Assembly (NCBI GenBank): GCA_027484105.1
Contig: JAIXUG010000025.1
Span: 1-64,000 of the forward strand
Direction: 5' to 3'
From: Comamonadaceae bacterium
GTDB taxonomy: Bacteria; Pseudomonadota; Gammaproteobacteria; Burkholderiales; Burkholderiaceae_C
Length of the DNA: 64,000 nucleotides
The translations under genes and the position numbers were made by a program. A model generated the notes under the pieces. The model had not been told where the DNA came from and made no database searches. It saw only the letters and a program-made list of their open reading frames with translations. Below, in pieces: positions 45,584-55,780 of this stretch (positions within the stretch are counted from its first letter, which is position 1; each line of letters begins with the position of its first letter).

Positions 45584-46849
45584 ATGGCCGATAAAAAAGG
45601 CTCAACTTCTGAGAAAAACCTGTTTTGCTCCTTTTGCGGCAAAAGCCAGCATGAGGTCAAAAAGCTGATCGCTGGGCCCTCGGTCTTCATTTGTGACGAG
45701 TGCATCGATTTGTGCAATGACATCGTGCGCGACGAATTGGGTGCCGCGACCGTGGCCGATGCAGCGAAAGAGGGCTTGCCCACGCCGCTGGACATCAAAA
45801 CCAATCTGGACAATTACGTGATTGGCCAGGAAAAAGCCAAACGCAGTTTGGCGGTGGCGGTGTACAACCACTACAAACGCCTCAAGCACAAAGAGGGTGC
45901 CAAAAGAGACGATGTGGAACTGGCCAAGAGCAACATCTTGTTGATCGGCCCTACGGGTTCCGGCAAGACCTTGTTGGCGCAGACGATGGCGCGCATGCTG
46001 GATGTGCCTTTTGTCATGGCCGATGCCACCACCTTGACCGAAGCGGGTTATGTGGGTGAAGACGTCGAAAACATTGTGGCCAAGCTCTTGCAGACCTGCA
46101 ATTACGATGTTGAGCGTGCCCAGCGCGGCATCGTCTACATCGACGAAATTGACAAGATCACCCGCAAGTCCGACAACCCCTCGATCACCCGGGATGTGTC
46201 GGGCGAGGGCGTGCAACAGGCCTTGCTCAAGCTGGTTGAAGGCACCATGGCCAGCGTGCCCCCTCAAGGTGGCCGCAAGCATCCCAATCAGGACTTTTTG
46301 CAGATCGACACGACCAACATCCTGTTCATTTGCGGCGGAGCTTTCGCCGGCCTTGAAAAAGTGATTGAAAACCGCACCGAATCTGGCGGCATCGGTTTTG
46401 CCGCCACGGTCAAAAGCAAGAAGCAGCGCTCGCTCACCGATGTCTTCAATGAGGTTGAACCGGAAGATTTGATCAAATTTGGCCTGATTCCCGAATTGGT
46501 GGGGCGTTTGCCTGTTGTGGCCACTTTGGCGGAGCTGAGTGAAGAGGCCTTGGTTCAAATCCTGACCGAACCCAAGAATGCGGTGGTCAAGCAATTCACC
46601 AAACTCTTGGCCATGGAAGGTGTGGAGCTCGAAGTGCGGCCCAATGCACTCACCGCCATGGCCCGCAAAGCTCTGGCCCGCAAAACCGGTGCCCGTGGTT
46701 TGCGTTCGATCATGGAGCAGGCCTTGATCGACACCATGTTTGAACTGCCCAACCAGGCGAACGTTGAAAAGGTGGTGGTGGACGAGTCTGTCATTGACGA
46801 CAACAAGCCACCGTTGCTGGTTTACCGCGAGTCGGCCAAGCAGGCCTGA
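45584..46849 (+). CDS. clpX: ATP-dependent Clp protease ATP-binding subunit
   Basis: The 421-residue AAA+ unfoldase has an N-terminal zinc-binding domain (CSFCGKS and CDECIDLC), Walker [13 protein letters not shown], pore loop AGYVGED, Walker [11 protein letters not shown] and sensor 2 in [11 protein letters not shown]. The C-terminal domain is complete. It selects and unfolds substrates for ClpP. Length and motifs are standard for the family. Confidence 0.97.
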   Translation: MADKKGSTSEKNLFCSFCGKSQHEVKKLIAGPSVFICDECIDLCNDIVRDELGAATVADAAKEGLPTPLDIKTNLDNYVIGQEKAKRSLAVAVYNHYKRLKHKEGAKRDDVELAKSNILLIGPTGSGKTLLAQTMARMLDVPFVMADATTLTEAGYVGEDVENIVAKLLQTCNYDVERAQRGIVYIDEIDKITRKSDNPSITRDVSGEGVQQALLKLVEGTMASVPPQGGRKHPNQDFLQIDTTNILFICGGAFAGLEKVIENRTESGGIGFAATVKSKKQRSLTDVFNEVEPEDLIKFGLIPELVGRLPVVATLAELSEEALVQILTEPKNAVVKQFTKLLAMEGVELEVRPNALTAMARKALARKTGARGLRSIMEQALIDTMFELPNQANVEKVVVDESVIDDNKPPLLVYRESAKQA

Positions 46850-46948
46850 TCTCCATTCGCGAGACCCGATGAATAACCCTTCGATGCCATGGGTTGAAAT
46901 TGTGGGCGCAGCATCCATGTGCTGCTGAATTGACTTGAGGGACACACC

Positions 46949-49372
46949 ATGTCTGGACACACACCACTGCCGCCTAATTTGATCGAACTGCCCATGCTGC
47001 CGCTGCGCGACGTGGTGGTGTTTCCCCACATGGTCATTCCGCTGTTTGTGGGGCGACCCAAGAGCATCAAGGCACTGGAATCGGCCATGGCCGCAGAACG
47101 CCGGATCATGCTGGTGGCCCAAAAAACGGCGGCCAAGGACGAGCCAGCAGTCGACGACATGTTCGATGTGGGTTGCGTCTCGACCATTTTGCAAATGCTG
47201 AAGTTGCCCGATGGCACTGTGAAGGTGTTGGTCGAAGGCCAGCAACGCGCCATGGTCAAGTCGATTGTGGACACTGAGGCCCACTTTGTGGCCTCGGTGA
47301 CACCCGTGGACCCTGTGACAGAGCAGTCGGATGACAGCAGCGAGATCGAGGCCTTGCGCCGTGCCGTGATGCAGCAGTTTGACCAGTACGTCAAACTCAA
47401 CAAGAAAATCCCGCCAGAGATCCTGACCTCCATTTCCAGCATTGACGACCCAGGTCGTTTGGCCGATACCATCGCGGCCCATCTGCCACTCAAACTTGAA
47501 AACAAGCAACAAGTTCTGGACTTGGCCCACATCAAGTCGCGACTCGAAAACCTGTTTGCTCAGCTTGAGCACGAGGTGGACATTCTCAATGTGGACAAGC
47601 GCATCCGTGGCCGTGTCAAGCGCCAGATGGAAAAGAACCAACGCGACTTTTACCTGAACGAGCAGGTCAAAGCCATCCAGAAAGAACTGGGCGATGGTGA
47701 AGAAGGCGCGGACATCGAGGAAATCGAAAAGAAGATCAAGGCCGCCAAGATGTCGGCCGAGGCCCGCAAAAAAGCGGAAGGTGAGCTCAAAAAGCTCAAG
47801 CTCATGTCACCCATGTCGGCCGAGGCATCGGTGGTGCGCAACTACCTGGATGTGCTGATCGGTTTGCCTTGGGGCAAAAAGACCAAGCTCAAACATGATT
47901 TGGCGAACGCCGAAGACGTGCTCAATCAGGACCACTACGGTTTGGACAAAGTCAAAGACCGTATTCTCGAATACCTTGCGGTGCAGCAGCGTGTGGACAA
48001 GGTCAAGGCACCCATCTTGTGCCTGGTGGGGCCACCAGGGGTGGGCAAGACCTCGCTCGGTCAATCCATCGCCAAAGCCACTGGGCGTAAATACGTCCGC
48101 ATGGCCTTGGGGGGCATGCGCGACGAGGCCGAAATTCGCGGGCACCGCCGCACCTACATTGGCGCCTTGCCCGGCAAGGTCCTGCAAAACCTGAACAAAG
48201 TGGGCACCAAGAACCCCTTGTTCTTGCTCGACGAGATTGACAAGCTGGGCACCGATTTCCGGGGTGACCCATCGAGCGCTTTGCTGGAGGTGTTGGACCC
48301 TGAGCAAAACCACACCTTTGGCGATCATTACGTCGAAGTGGATTTTGATTTGAGCGATGTCATGTTTGTGGCCACCTCCAATTCCATGAACATTCCATCG
48401 GCCTTGCTCGATCGGATGGAGGTGATCCGCTTGTCGGGTTACACCGAAGACGAAAAAACCAGCATCGCCATGAAGTATTTGTTGCCCAAGCAAATGGCCA
48501 ACAACGGTGTGAAAGAGTCCGAATTACAGGTCAGCGAAGAAGCTGTTCGCGATGTGGTGCGTTACTACACCCGTGAGGCGGGTGTCCGGTCTCTTGAGCG
48601 GGAATTGGGCAAGATCTGCCGCAAAGTGGTCAAGGCTTTGCTGCTCAAGCAAATGCAACCACAGGTGGTGGTGAGCGCCGACAATTTGAACGAGTTTTTA
48701 GGTGTGCGCAAGTACACCTATGGTCGGGCTGAGCAAAAGAATCAGATCGGCCAGGTGGTCGGATTGGCCTGGACCGAGGTGGGTGGGGACCTGCTGACCA
48801 TCGAGGCGGCCCTGATGCCGGGCAAGGGGGTGATCACCCGCACCGGCTCACTGGGTGATGTGATGAAAGAGTCTGTCGAAGCAGCTCGCACGGTGGTCCG
48901 CAGCCGCTCCCGTCTGTTGGGCATCAAAGACGATGTTTTCGACAAGAAAGACCTTCACATTCATGTGCCTGATGGTGCGACCCCCAAAGATGGCCCCAGT
49001 GCTGGTGCCGCCATGACCACGGCCATGGTGTCGGCGATGACCGGTATTCCCGTGCGTGCCGATGTGGCCATGACGGGCGAGATCACCTTGCGCGGTGAGG
49101 TGACGGCAATAGGTGGCTTGAAGGAAAAGTTGCTGGCCGCATTGCGCGGAGGGATCAAGACCGTGTTGATCCCGGAGGACAATGTGAAGGACCTTCAGGA
49201 TATTCCCGGCAATGTCAAAGACGGCCTGGAAATCGTGCCTGTGAAATGGATTGACCAGGTGTTGGACGTTGCCCTGGAAGCCAAGCCCACACCTTTGAGC
49301 GAAGAAGAAGTGGCGGCCGCTGCTTTGCCTGCAGTTGCTGCAACAGCCAAGCCGGAGGCCGTGAAACATTGA
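46949..49372 (+). CDS. lon: ATP-dependent serine protease Lon
   Basis: The 807-residue LonA has an N-terminal substrate-binding domain (LPMLPLRDVVVFPHM) and a coiled-coil linker (about 190-290). The AAA+ module has Walker A GPPGVGKTS, and the C-terminal Ser-Lys protease has Ser684 (DGPSAGA) and Lys727 (GLKEKLLAA), spaced as in E. coli. It degrades misfolded and regulatory proteins. GAGGG upstream of the ATG is a good ribosome binding site. No heat-shock (sigma32) promoter was evident in the 99-bp gap after clpX. Confidence 0.97.
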   Translation: MSGHTPLPPNLIELPMLPLRDVVVFPHMVIPLFVGRPKSIKALESAMAAERRIMLVAQKTAAKDEPAVDDMFDVGCVSTILQMLKLPDGTVKVLVEGQQRAMVKSIVDTEAHFVASVTPVDPVTEQSDDSSEIEALRRAVMQQFDQYVKLNKKIPPEILTSISSIDDPGRLADTIAAHLPLKLENKQQVLDLAHIKSRLENLFAQLEHEVDILNVDKRIRGRVKRQMEKNQRDFYLNEQVKAIQKELGDGEEGADIEEIEKKIKAAKMSAEARKKAEGELKKLKLMSPMSAEASVVRNYLDVLIGLPWGKKTKLKHDLANAEDVLNQDHYGLDKVKDRILEYLAVQQRVDKVKAPILCLVGPPGVGKTSLGQSIAKATGRKYVRMALGGMRDEAEIRGHRRTYIGALPGKVLQNLNKVGTKNPLFLLDEIDKLGTDFRGDPSSALLEVLDPEQNHTFGDHYVEVDFDLSDVMFVATSNSMNIPSALLDRMEVIRLSGYTEDEKTSIAMKYLLPKQMANNGVKESELQVSEEAVRDVVRYYTREAGVRSLERELGKICRKVVKALLLKQMQPQVVVSADNLNEFLGVRKYTYGRAEQKNQIGQVVGLAWTEVGGDLLTIEAALMPGKGVITRTGSLGDVMKESVEAARTVVRSRSRLLGIKDDVFDKKDLHIHVPDGATPKDGPSAGAAMTTAMVSAMTGIPVRADVAMTGEITLRGEVTAIGGLKEKLLAALRGGIKTVLIPEDNVKDLQDIPGNVKDGLEIVPVKWIDQVLDVALEAKPTPLSEEEVAAAALPAVAATAKPEAVKH

Positions 49373-49469
49373 TGCAAAAAAACGAGGCTGCGGCGAAATA
49401 CCCAAGATATTGCGTTACAATGCAGCACATTGCAAACAACATTGGCCCTCAAGGCCCATTGTTTGAATT

Positions 49470-49545
49470 GCGGGAATAGCTCAGTTGGTAGAGCGCAACC
49501 TTGCCAAGGTTGAGGTCGCGAGTTCGAGCCTCGTTTCCCGCTCCA
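49470..49545 (+). tRNA. tRNA-Gly (anticodon GCC)
   Basis: This 76-nt cloverleaf has acceptor GCGGGAA paired with TTCCCGC, discriminator T and encoded CCA. The D arm is AGCTCAGTTGGTAGAGC, the anticodon loop TTGCCAA (GCC), and the T loop GTTCGAGCC. TACAAT at 49416-49421 is a plausible -10 box. A terminator follows at 49581-49606. Confidence 0.96.
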
Positions 49546-49580
49546 GATCTGAAAAGAAGTGCCAACATCTTTTCGCCAAA

Positions 49581-49606
49581 AAGGAAGCGTTAGCTTCCTT
49601 TTTTTT
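49581..49606 (+). terminator. Rho-independent terminator after tRNA-Gly
   Basis: GGAAGC-GTTA-GCTTCC (49583-49598) is followed by a run of eight T residues. It ends the tRNA-Gly transcript. Its A-rich left flank could also serve the convergent oxidoreductase gene. Confidence 0.85.
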
Positions 49607-49696
49607 GGCCCAAAACTCTGATCTGGCCGATACGATGCGCTTTTGCATACAGCATCATGAGGGGCATCGTTCTGGATGGAGACCCCTCAAGACGGA

Positions 49697-50671
49697 TCAG
49701 TTCACCATCACCAATTTGCCTTTCACGCTGCGCGTCCCCATCAACGCGTAGGCTGCTTTGAGTTCACTCATCGGCAGGGTTCTGTCAATCACAGGTTTCA
49801 CCTTGCCTTGGGCGTACCAATCGGCCAAGGTCCGCATCATGTTTGCGTTGGCTTGGGGTTCTCTTTTGGCAAAGTCTCCCCAAAACACGCCGACCAAGGA
49901 GGCCCCCTTGAGCAAGGGCAAATTCAAGGGCAGGGCAGGGATGGGTCCGCCGGCAAAACCGACGATCAAATAGCGGCCGCGCCAAGCGATGGAGCGAAAT
50001 GCGGGCTCTGCGATGTCGCCACCCACGGGGTCATAAATCACATCAGGCCCTTGGCCTGCCGTCAGTGTTTTCAGCGCCTCTCTCAGATTTTCGGTACTGT
50101 AATTGATGACGGCATCGGCTCCGAGCTCTTTGCACAGGGCGCATTTTTCGTCGGTGGATGCCGCTGCAATCACTTTGGCTCCCACGGCTTTGGCAATTTG
50201 AATGGCGGCGGTCCCCACGCCACCTGCAGCGCCCAAAACCAAGACGGTTTCCCCTGCCTTCAAGGCTGCCCGATCAACCAGCGCGTGATGCGACGTGGCA
50301 TAGGTCATGATGAAGGCTGCAGCATCCGTGGCTGGAAAATGCTCCGGCAAAGGCATGCACAATTTGGCGGGTGCCAGGGTGTGCGTGCCAAAACCGCCTG
50401 TTCCAGACAGGCAGGCAACGTTTTGACCCATTTTCAGATGAGTCACGCCCTCACCAATGCCTTGAACCGTGCCCGCATACTCTGAGCCAGGCACAAAGGG
50501 CAAAGCAGGCTTCATCTGGTATTTGTTTTGCACGATCAACAGATCTGGAAAATTCAGACTGGCGGCTTTGATTTCTATGAGAACCTCGCCAGGACCTGGC
50601 TGGGGTTTAGGGACCTCTTTCCATGTGAGCGCTTCAACGCCCGTGGGGTTTTCGCAAAGCCAAGCGTGCAT
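49697..50671 (-). CDS. NADPH:quinone oxidoreductase family protein (zinc-independent MDR)
   Basis: The 324-residue medium-chain dehydrogenase/reductase has a GroES-like N-terminal domain (PGPGEVLIEIKAASLNFPD, PFVPGSEYAG) and a Rossmann domain with the nucleotide-binding VLGAAGGVGTAAIQIAK. The zinc ligands of alcohol dehydrogenases are not seen, as in quinone oxidoreductases. The physiological substrate is unknown. The ATG at 50671 has GGAG upstream, which decides against the in-frame ATG at 50692. Confidence 0.9.
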   Translation of the reverse strand: MHAWLCENPTGVEALTWKEVPKPQPGPGEVLIEIKAASLNFPDLLIVQNKYQMKPALPFVPGSEYAGTVQGIGEGVTHLKMGQNVACLSGTGGFGTHTLAPAKLCMPLPEHFPATDAAAFIMTYATSHHALVDRAALKAGETVLVLGAAGGVGTAAIQIAKAVGAKVIAAASTDEKCALCKELGADAVINYSTENLREALKTLTAGQGPDVIYDPVGGDIAEPAFRSIAWRGRYLIVGFAGGPIPALPLNLPLLKGASLVGVFWGDFAKREPQANANMMRTLADWYAQGKVKPVIDRTLPMSELKAAYALMGTRSVKGKLVMVN

Positions 50672-50836
50672 GCTGTTTCTCCAAAGATGCATTTCAAACG
50701 AGGGGAGATCTTAGACAGCGCCCCATGGCTCATCATGTCTCGCTAGCGACCAAGCGCTGGCCAGAGGTGTTTCTTCCGTCTGGTTTCGCATCACTTGGGG
50801 CATCGTCCTACAATGGGACACCCCTCCAAAAGACCC

Positions 50837-51607
50837 ATGAAAATACTGATTTCCAATGATGATGGCTTTCGTGCCGATGGCATCGTTGCCTTGCACAGTG
50901 CGTTGCAGACAATTGCGGATGTTGAAGTGGTCGCGCCAGAACACAACAACAGTGCCAAATCCAACGCGCTGACGCTGCACACCCCCTTGTATGTGAATCG
51001 CTCAGACAATGGTTTTCGCTATGTCAATGGCACCCCGGCCGACTGCGTCCACATTGCCTTGACCGGCTTGCTGGGGTACCGTCCCGATTTGGTGATTTCG
51101 GGCATCAACAACGGTGCCAATATGGGGGACGACACCTTGTATTCGGGCACCGTGGGTGCGGCGATGGAAGGCTATTTGTTTGGGATTCCGGCGATGGCCG
51201 TATCACAAATCGACAAGGGTTGGGCCCATCTGGATGCAGCGGCCCAGACCGTCAAGCGGATGGTTGAGCAAATGATGGCCCAGAATTTGGTGGGCATGCG
51301 CCCTTGGTTGTTGAATGTGAACATTCCCAACTTGCCCTTGGACCAGATCAAACCACCCAAAGTGTGTCGATTGGGGCGCCGTCATGCTGCCGAGCCCGTG
51401 ATCACCCAGATCGATCCCAGAGGTCAAACCATGTATTGGATTGGCAACGCGGGTGCCGCCATGGATGACAGCTCAGGCACCGATTTCCATGCGGCAGATC
51501 TGGGTCATGTGGTGGTGACGCCCTTGAAAGTCGATTTGACGGAGCATGACCACCTGGAGGCTTGGGGGCAGACCTGTGCAAGCCTTTGGCGCCAGGACAG
51601 TCCATGA
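50837..51607 (+). CDS. surE: 5'/3'-nucleotidase SurE
   Basis: The 256-residue metal-dependent nucleotidase starts MKILISNDDGF, the conserved metal-binding N-terminus. It has NNSAKSNALTL, NGTPADCVH and SGINNGANMGDDTLYSGTVGAAMEG, all diagnostic. It removes phosphate from 5'- and 3'-nucleoside monophosphates and short polyphosphates, and is linked to survival in stationary phase. The start is set at the family methionine; upstream in-frame starts at 50795 and 50813 are less likely. Its stop overlaps pcm by four bases (ATGA). Confidence 0.96.
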   Translation: MKILISNDDGFRADGIVALHSALQTIADVEVVAPEHNNSAKSNALTLHTPLYVNRSDNGFRYVNGTPADCVHIALTGLLGYRPDLVISGINNGANMGDDTLYSGTVGAAMEGYLFGIPAMAVSQIDKGWAHLDAAAQTVKRMVEQMMAQNLVGMRPWLLNVNIPNLPLDQIKPPKVCRLGRRHAAEPVITQIDPRGQTMYWIGNAGAAMDDSSGTDFHAADLGHVVVTPLKVDLTEHDHLEAWGQTCASLWRQDSP

Positions 51608-52398
51608 AGCCCAGGCCAAGTTTCCCGGTCAAATTGAGTGTGAAGGACGGTGCCTTGGCTCCGGCTGTCCGTCCAGCGACATCGCAATCCGTCGCGCGTG
51701 CTGACGTGCTCAAGTCGCCCAAAGTTCGCGCGATGCCCGTGTCGATGGGGCTAGGACTGGATTCCAGCGCGGTCAGAGCGCAAATGGTGGCCAAGCTGGC
51801 GGCTCAGGGCGTTCAGGATGAACTGGTGCTGAAGGCGATGGGTCTGGTGCATCGGCACCGTTTTGTCGAAACGGCTTTGGCAGGGCAAGCGTACGAAGAC
51901 ACCAGTTTGCCCATTGGCTTTGAACAAACCATCTCCAAACCGAATGTGGTGGCCCGGATGATCGAGTTGCTGCGTCAAGGCGTACAAGGCAAGTTGGGTC
52001 GGATCCTCGAAATTGGCACGGGGTGCGGTTACCAGGCAGCGGTGCTCAGCCATGTGGCCACCGAGGTTTACAGCATGGAACGCGTGCGTGGTTTGCATGA
52101 AAAGGCCAAAAAAAATCTGTTGCCATTTCGCTTGCCCAACGTCCATCTGATCTTGGGGGATGGCATGCGGGGCTTTGAAAAAGGGGCTCCGTATGCCGGC
52201 ATCATTTCTGCGGCCGGGGGTGACGAGGTGCCCGTCGCTTGGTTGGATCAATTGGCTGAAGGGGGGCGTTTGGTGGCTCCCACGGTCACATCGGCAGGAC
52301 ACCAAGCTTTGGTGGTGATTCACAAAACCAACCAAGGATTTGATCGGCAGGTTTTGGAGCCCGTTCATTTTGTACCTCTAAAATCAGGGCTTGCTTGA
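51604..52398 (+). CDS. pcm: Protein-L-isoaspartate O-methyltransferase
   Basis: The 264-residue protein has a ~50-residue N-terminal extension before the conserved core (LVHRHRFVETALAGQAYEDTSL without the extension). The core has the SAM-binding motif LEIGTGCGYQAAVLS and GDGMRGF and PVAWLDQL elements. It methylates isoaspartyl residues to start their repair. It sits in the surE-pcm-nlpD order common in proteobacteria and overlaps surE by four bases. The extension has no recognised motif; the start is supported by the overlap. Confidence 0.95.
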   Translation: MKPRPSFPVKLSVKDGALAPAVRPATSQSVARADVLKSPKVRAMPVSMGLGLDSSAVRAQMVAKLAAQGVQDELVLKAMGLVHRHRFVETALAGQAYEDTSLPIGFEQTISKPNVVARMIELLRQGVQGKLGRILEIGTGCGYQAAVLSHVATEVYSMERVRGLHEKAKKNLLPFRLPNVHLILGDGMRGFEKGAPYAGIISAAGGDEVPVAWLDQLAEGGRLVAPTVTSAGHQALVVIHKTNQGFDRQVLEPVHFVPLKSGLA

Positions 52399-52412
52399 AG
52401 GATAGAACCCGG

Positions 52413-53255
52413 ATGAAGGCTTGTCACGTTTCCCGTCTTGGCTTGGCTGGCATCTTGCTGGCCTTTTTGGCGGGCTGCAATTCCCCACCTCGCTCTCCTG
52501 CGCCGGTTGAAACGCGCGGTGTTGTGGGCCGATCCCCAGCCACGGCCCCTGTCCCTGTCCCTGCACCTGACACCTCTGCAGCCAGTCCTTCATCCAAGGC
52601 GATGCCTGGCTCCGAAAACGCAGGCAAGCCTGGTTTTTACACAGTGCAGCGAGGCGATACCTTGACCCGCATTGCGCTGGACCATGGGCAGTCCTGGCGC
52701 GATTTGGCCACTTGGAATCAACTGTCCAATGCCCACCTGATCGAAGTGGGGCAGGTTTTGCGTGTGTCGCCCCCGGGTGCAGTGACTGAGCCCAGTGGTG
52801 TGGTGGTTCAACCCATTGGCCCCACTGCACAAGCCGCGCCCAAACCCACGCCACCAGCCAGCCCTCCCGCGCCTGCTGCCAATGACTCGGGGCTTTCTTT
52901 TGCTTGGCCAGCCAACGGAACCGTCATTGGCACGTTTGACGAAGTCAAAAACAAAGGCCTGGACATCGCGGGTCAAGCGGGTGATCCCGTCCTGGCGGCT
53001 GCAGATGGCCAAGTGGTCTATGCGGGTGCAGGTTTGCGCGGATACGGCAACTTGATCATCCTCAAGCACAACAACACTTTTTTGACCGCATACGCCCACA
53101 ACCAAAGCTTGCTGGTCAAGGAAGACCAGCAAGTGCGAAGGGGGCAAAAGATCGCCGAGATGGGCAAAACCGATGCCGATCGGGTCAAATTGCATTTTGA
53201 AATTCGCCGCCAAGGCAAACCCGTCGATCCCGCCAAGTTTTTGCCCGCCCGTTGA
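52413..53255 (+). CDS. nlpD: LysM-LytM lipoprotein NlpD, amidase activator
   Basis: The 280-residue lipoprotein has lipobox LAGC (about residue 22), a Pro/Ala-rich linker, a LysM domain (about 75-120, YTVQRGDTLTRIAL) and a C-terminal LytM/M23 domain (about 165-280). The first metal ligand is replaced, giving NKGLDIAG instead of the HxGxD form, as in E. coli NlpD. It is therefore expected to activate an N-acetylmuramyl-L-alanine amidase at the septum rather than cut peptidoglycan itself. The ATG at 52413 is preferred over a TTG at 52395 because AAGGA is then well placed. In many relatives rpoS follows; here rlmD does. Confidence 0.92.
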   Translation: MKACHVSRLGLAGILLAFLAGCNSPPRSPAPVETRGVVGRSPATAPVPVPAPDTSAASPSSKAMPGSENAGKPGFYTVQRGDTLTRIALDHGQSWRDLATWNQLSNAHLIEVGQVLRVSPPGAVTEPSGVVVQPIGPTAQAAPKPTPPASPPAPAANDSGLSFAWPANGTVIGTFDEVKNKGLDIAGQAGDPVLAAADGQVVYAGAGLRGYGNLIILKHNNTFLTAYAHNQSLLVKEDQQVRRGQKIAEMGKTDADRVKLHFEIRRQGKPVDPAKFLPAR

Positions 53256-53361
53256 GCTTTTGCGCGCCACCATGACTGGCGCAGTGGGGATGCAGAAAAA
53301 TCCAATCGTCAGCGTCATGCCTCTTTGATTTTTCTGCCGCTCATCCTGAGACAATCGGGTG

Positions 53362-54798
53362 ATGAGCGAACCAGACATTTCCCTTTCCCAAGCCCACGCC
53401 GACGATTCCAGCCACTCCAGTGAAGACCTGCCTGCAGGCTTTTTGCGTGTGGGGTCTTTGGACATGGATGCCCAAGGCATCGCCCGCCGACCTGACGGCA
53501 AGGTGGTGTTCATCGAAGGCGCTCTGCCCTTTGAAATTGTCTCGGTCAATGTGCACCGCAAAAAGAACAATTGGGAGCAGGGCACGGTCACCGAAATTCA
53601 CCACGAATCGTCCCAGCGCGTGCGCCCGGGATGCCCCAATTTTGGTTTGCACCCAGGTGCCTGTGGCGGTTGCAAGATGCAGCACCTGGAAGCCTCGGCC
53701 CAGGTTGCCATCAAGCAGCGCGTGCTCGAAGACAACCTCTGGCACCTCGGCAAGGTCAAAGCCGAAACCCTGTTGCGCCCGATCGAGGGACCGACTTGGG
53801 GCTATCGCTACCGTGCCCGACTGTCGGTGCGCTATGTGATCAAAAAAGGCGAAGTGCTGATCGGTTTCCATGAGCGCAAGAGCCGCTACATTGCCGACAT
53901 GAAGGTGTGTCCCGTGTTGCCGCCGCATGTCAGCGCCATGCTCATGCCCTTGCGTGGGCTGATTGCTCAAATGGATGCACGCGAGACCGTGCCGCAGATC
54001 GAGTTGGCTTGCGGCGACGAGGTCACAGCCTTGGTGCTGCGCCATTTGGAGCCCTTGAGTGATGGCGACAAAGCCTTGCTCCGTACTTTTGCTGCCGAAC
54101 ATCGGGTGCAGTGGTGGTTGCAACCCAAAGGACCCGACACGGTGCATTTGCTGGATGAGGGTGGCGCGCAGCTGAGTTATGGCTTGCCTGACTTTGGCAT
54201 CACCATGCCGTTTCGGCCGACCGACTTCACCCAGGTCAACCCCTTCATCAACCGCGTGCTGGTGGCGCGAGCGCTGCGTTTGCTGCAAGCGCAAAAGACC
54301 GAACGCGTGATCGACTGGTTTTGTGGGCTGGGCAATTTCACGCTGCCCATTGCCACCCAAGCGGCGCAGGTGTTGGGCATTGAAGGCGCTGAAACCCTGG
54401 TGGCCCGATCTCGCGAGAACTATGCGGCCAACCAAGCCATGCGCCCAGCGGGGTACACCTTGGCCCCCACCGAGTTTGTGGCGCGCAACCTGTTTGACAT
54501 GACGCCTGCCATGTTGGTGGCCGACGGTACCGCCGACAAATGGTTGGTGGACCCGCCACGTGAGGGTGCTTTCGCTTTGGCCAAGGCCTTGGCTGAACTC
54601 TACGAAAACCAGGACTTGCGCCAAGGCTGGACGCCGCCCAAGCGCATTGTGTATGTGAGCTGCAACCCCGCCACGCTGGCACGCGATGCGGGTTTGCTGG
54701 TGCACCGGGCGGGTTACCGCTGCCTGAGCGCTGGCGTCGTCAACATGTTTGCCCATACCGCCCATGTGGAAAGCATGGCGGTTTTTGAGTTGGCATGA
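53362..54798 (+). CDS. rlmD: 23S rRNA (uracil-1939-C5)-methyltransferase RlmD
   Basis: The 478-residue protein has an N-terminal TRAM-like domain (about 30-85, [17 protein letters not shown]). Fe-S cluster cysteines lie in PGCPNFG and [10 protein letters not shown]. The SAM-dependent methyltransferase domain has [24 protein letters not shown] and the catalytic-cysteine motif [12 protein letters not shown]. It methylates U1939 of 23S rRNA (U1939 in E. coli numbering). The ATG at 53362 is used; a GTG one codon earlier gives the same frame. A bidirectional terminator follows. Confidence 0.94.
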   Translation: MSEPDISLSQAHADDSSHSSEDLPAGFLRVGSLDMDAQGIARRPDGKVVFIEGALPFEIVSVNVHRKKNNWEQGTVTEIHHESSQRVRPGCPNFGLHPGACGGCKMQHLEASAQVAIKQRVLEDNLWHLGKVKAETLLRPIEGPTWGYRYRARLSVRYVIKKGEVLIGFHERKSRYIADMKVCPVLPPHVSAMLMPLRGLIAQMDARETVPQIELACGDEVTALVLRHLEPLSDGDKALLRTFAAEHRVQWWLQPKGPDTVHLLDEGGAQLSYGLPDFGITMPFRPTDFTQVNPFINRVLVARALRLLQAQKTERVIDWFCGLGNFTLPIATQAAQVLGIEGAETLVARSRENYAANQAMRPAGYTLAPTEFVARNLFDMTPAMLVADGTADKWLVDPPREGAFALAKALAELYENQDLRQGWTPPKRIVYVSCNPATLARDAGLLVHRAGYRCLSAGVVNMFAHTAHVESMAVFELA

Positions 54799-54849
54799 TT
54801 GGAGACGGCATGGTGCAGTGGGCCCTCTTGAACTTGAGACGGCCATAGA

Positions 54850-54873
54850 AAAAGGCTCCCGAGGGAGCCTTTT
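54850..54873. terminator. Bidirectional terminator between rlmD and the BI-1 gene
   Basis: AAAAGGCTCCC pairs with GGGAGCCTTTT around a tight GA centre. It has A-rich and T-rich flanks on both sides, between two convergent genes, so it can end both transcripts. Confidence 0.8.
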
Positions 54874-54892
54874 GATGAGGTGGAGGTATCGC

Positions 54893-55585
54893 TCACTCGC
54901 GATCGCCGCCCATGATGCCCAAAAGCGCCAACAAGCTTTGGAAGATGTTGAAAACACTCAGGTACAGGGCCAAGGTGGCGCTGATGTAGTTGGTTTCACC
55001 GCCGTCCAGGATGCGCTTGAGGTCATACAGCAAAAAGGCGCTGAAGATGCCAATGGCCAGGGTGGAGAGGACCAGCATGCCAGCGGTGGAGCCCACGAAC
55101 ACGTTGATGATGCCGCCCACCATCAGAACCATGGCCCCGACAAACAGCCATTTGCCCATGCCCGACAAGTCACGCTTGATGACGCTGGCCAGGCTGGCCA
55201 TGACGAAAAACACACCGGCGGTGCCCGCAAAAGCGGTCATGACCAGGTCAGAGCCGTTCTTGAAGCCCAGCACCATGGCGATCATGCGCGAGAGCATCAG
55301 GCCCATGAAGAAGGTGAAGGCCAGCAGCACGGGAACGCCCGCGGCTGAGTTTTTGGTTTTTTCGATGGCGAACATAAAGCCGAAAGCGCCAGCCAGGAAA
55401 ACGATCAGGCCGACACCGCCTGAGAGGGATTGGGTGATGCCGGTGCTCACGCCGATCCAGGCGCCCAGCACGGTAGGCAACATGCTCAGGGCGAGCAACC
55501 AGTAGGTGTTGCGCAAAACACGGTTACGTGCTGCGGGGTCTACATGGCCCCAGTCCGTTGAATTGAGGGTGCGTAAGTCGCTCAT
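54893..55585 (-). CDS. Bax-inhibitor-1/YccA family membrane protein
   Basis: The 230-residue protein has about seven hydrophobic segments and the family pattern, including YLLYDLKRIL-like FLLYDLKRILDGGETNY near the C-terminus and NVFVGS before it. Bacterial members (YccA/YbhL) interact with FtsH or act as calcium-leak channels; the specific role here is unknown. The ATG at 55585 has AGGAGA upstream, which decides against the in-frame start at 55639. It diverges from the GlcG-like gene. Confidence 0.92.
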   Translation of the reverse strand: MSDLRTLNSTDWGHVDPAARNRVLRNTYWLLALSMLPTVLGAWIGVSTGITQSLSGGVGLIVFLAGAFGFMFAIEKTKNSAAGVPVLLAFTFFMGLMLSRMIAMVLGFKNGSDLVMTAFAGTAGVFFVMASLASVIKRDLSGMGKWLFVGAMVLMVGGIINVFVGSTAGMLVLSTLAIGIFSAFLLYDLKRILDGGETNYISATLALYLSVFNIFQSLLALLGIMGGDRE

Positions 55586-55780
55586 GGTGTATCTCCTTGA
55601 AGTGCTTTGAAACAAAGCGAATACTATTTTAGGGGTCAAGCCTTGCCGTGGCGAGGGCTGGCCGGAATCCCGTGATGCAATGGGGTTATCTGGTTGATTC
55701 AGTTTTGCGCTGGGGTGTGCAATGGTCAGGGCGGCCTGCGTGTATGCTCCAAGTTTTCAACCTTTCTGTATGCCATCCTT

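Noticed and set aside
46869..46928. Short open frame between clpX and lon
   Set aside because: It is about 20 codons, has no ribosome binding site and no similarity.
45602..47641. Long antisense open frame (679 codons) across clpX and lon
   Set aside because: It lies opposite two highly conserved genes, has no family motifs and is Gln/His/Arg-rich, as antisense shadows of GC-rich codon-biased genes are.
52413..53255. Loss of a metal ligand in the M23 domain as a pseudogene sign
   Set aside because: E. coli NlpD has the same NKGxDIAG form and is a functional non-enzymatic amidase activator.
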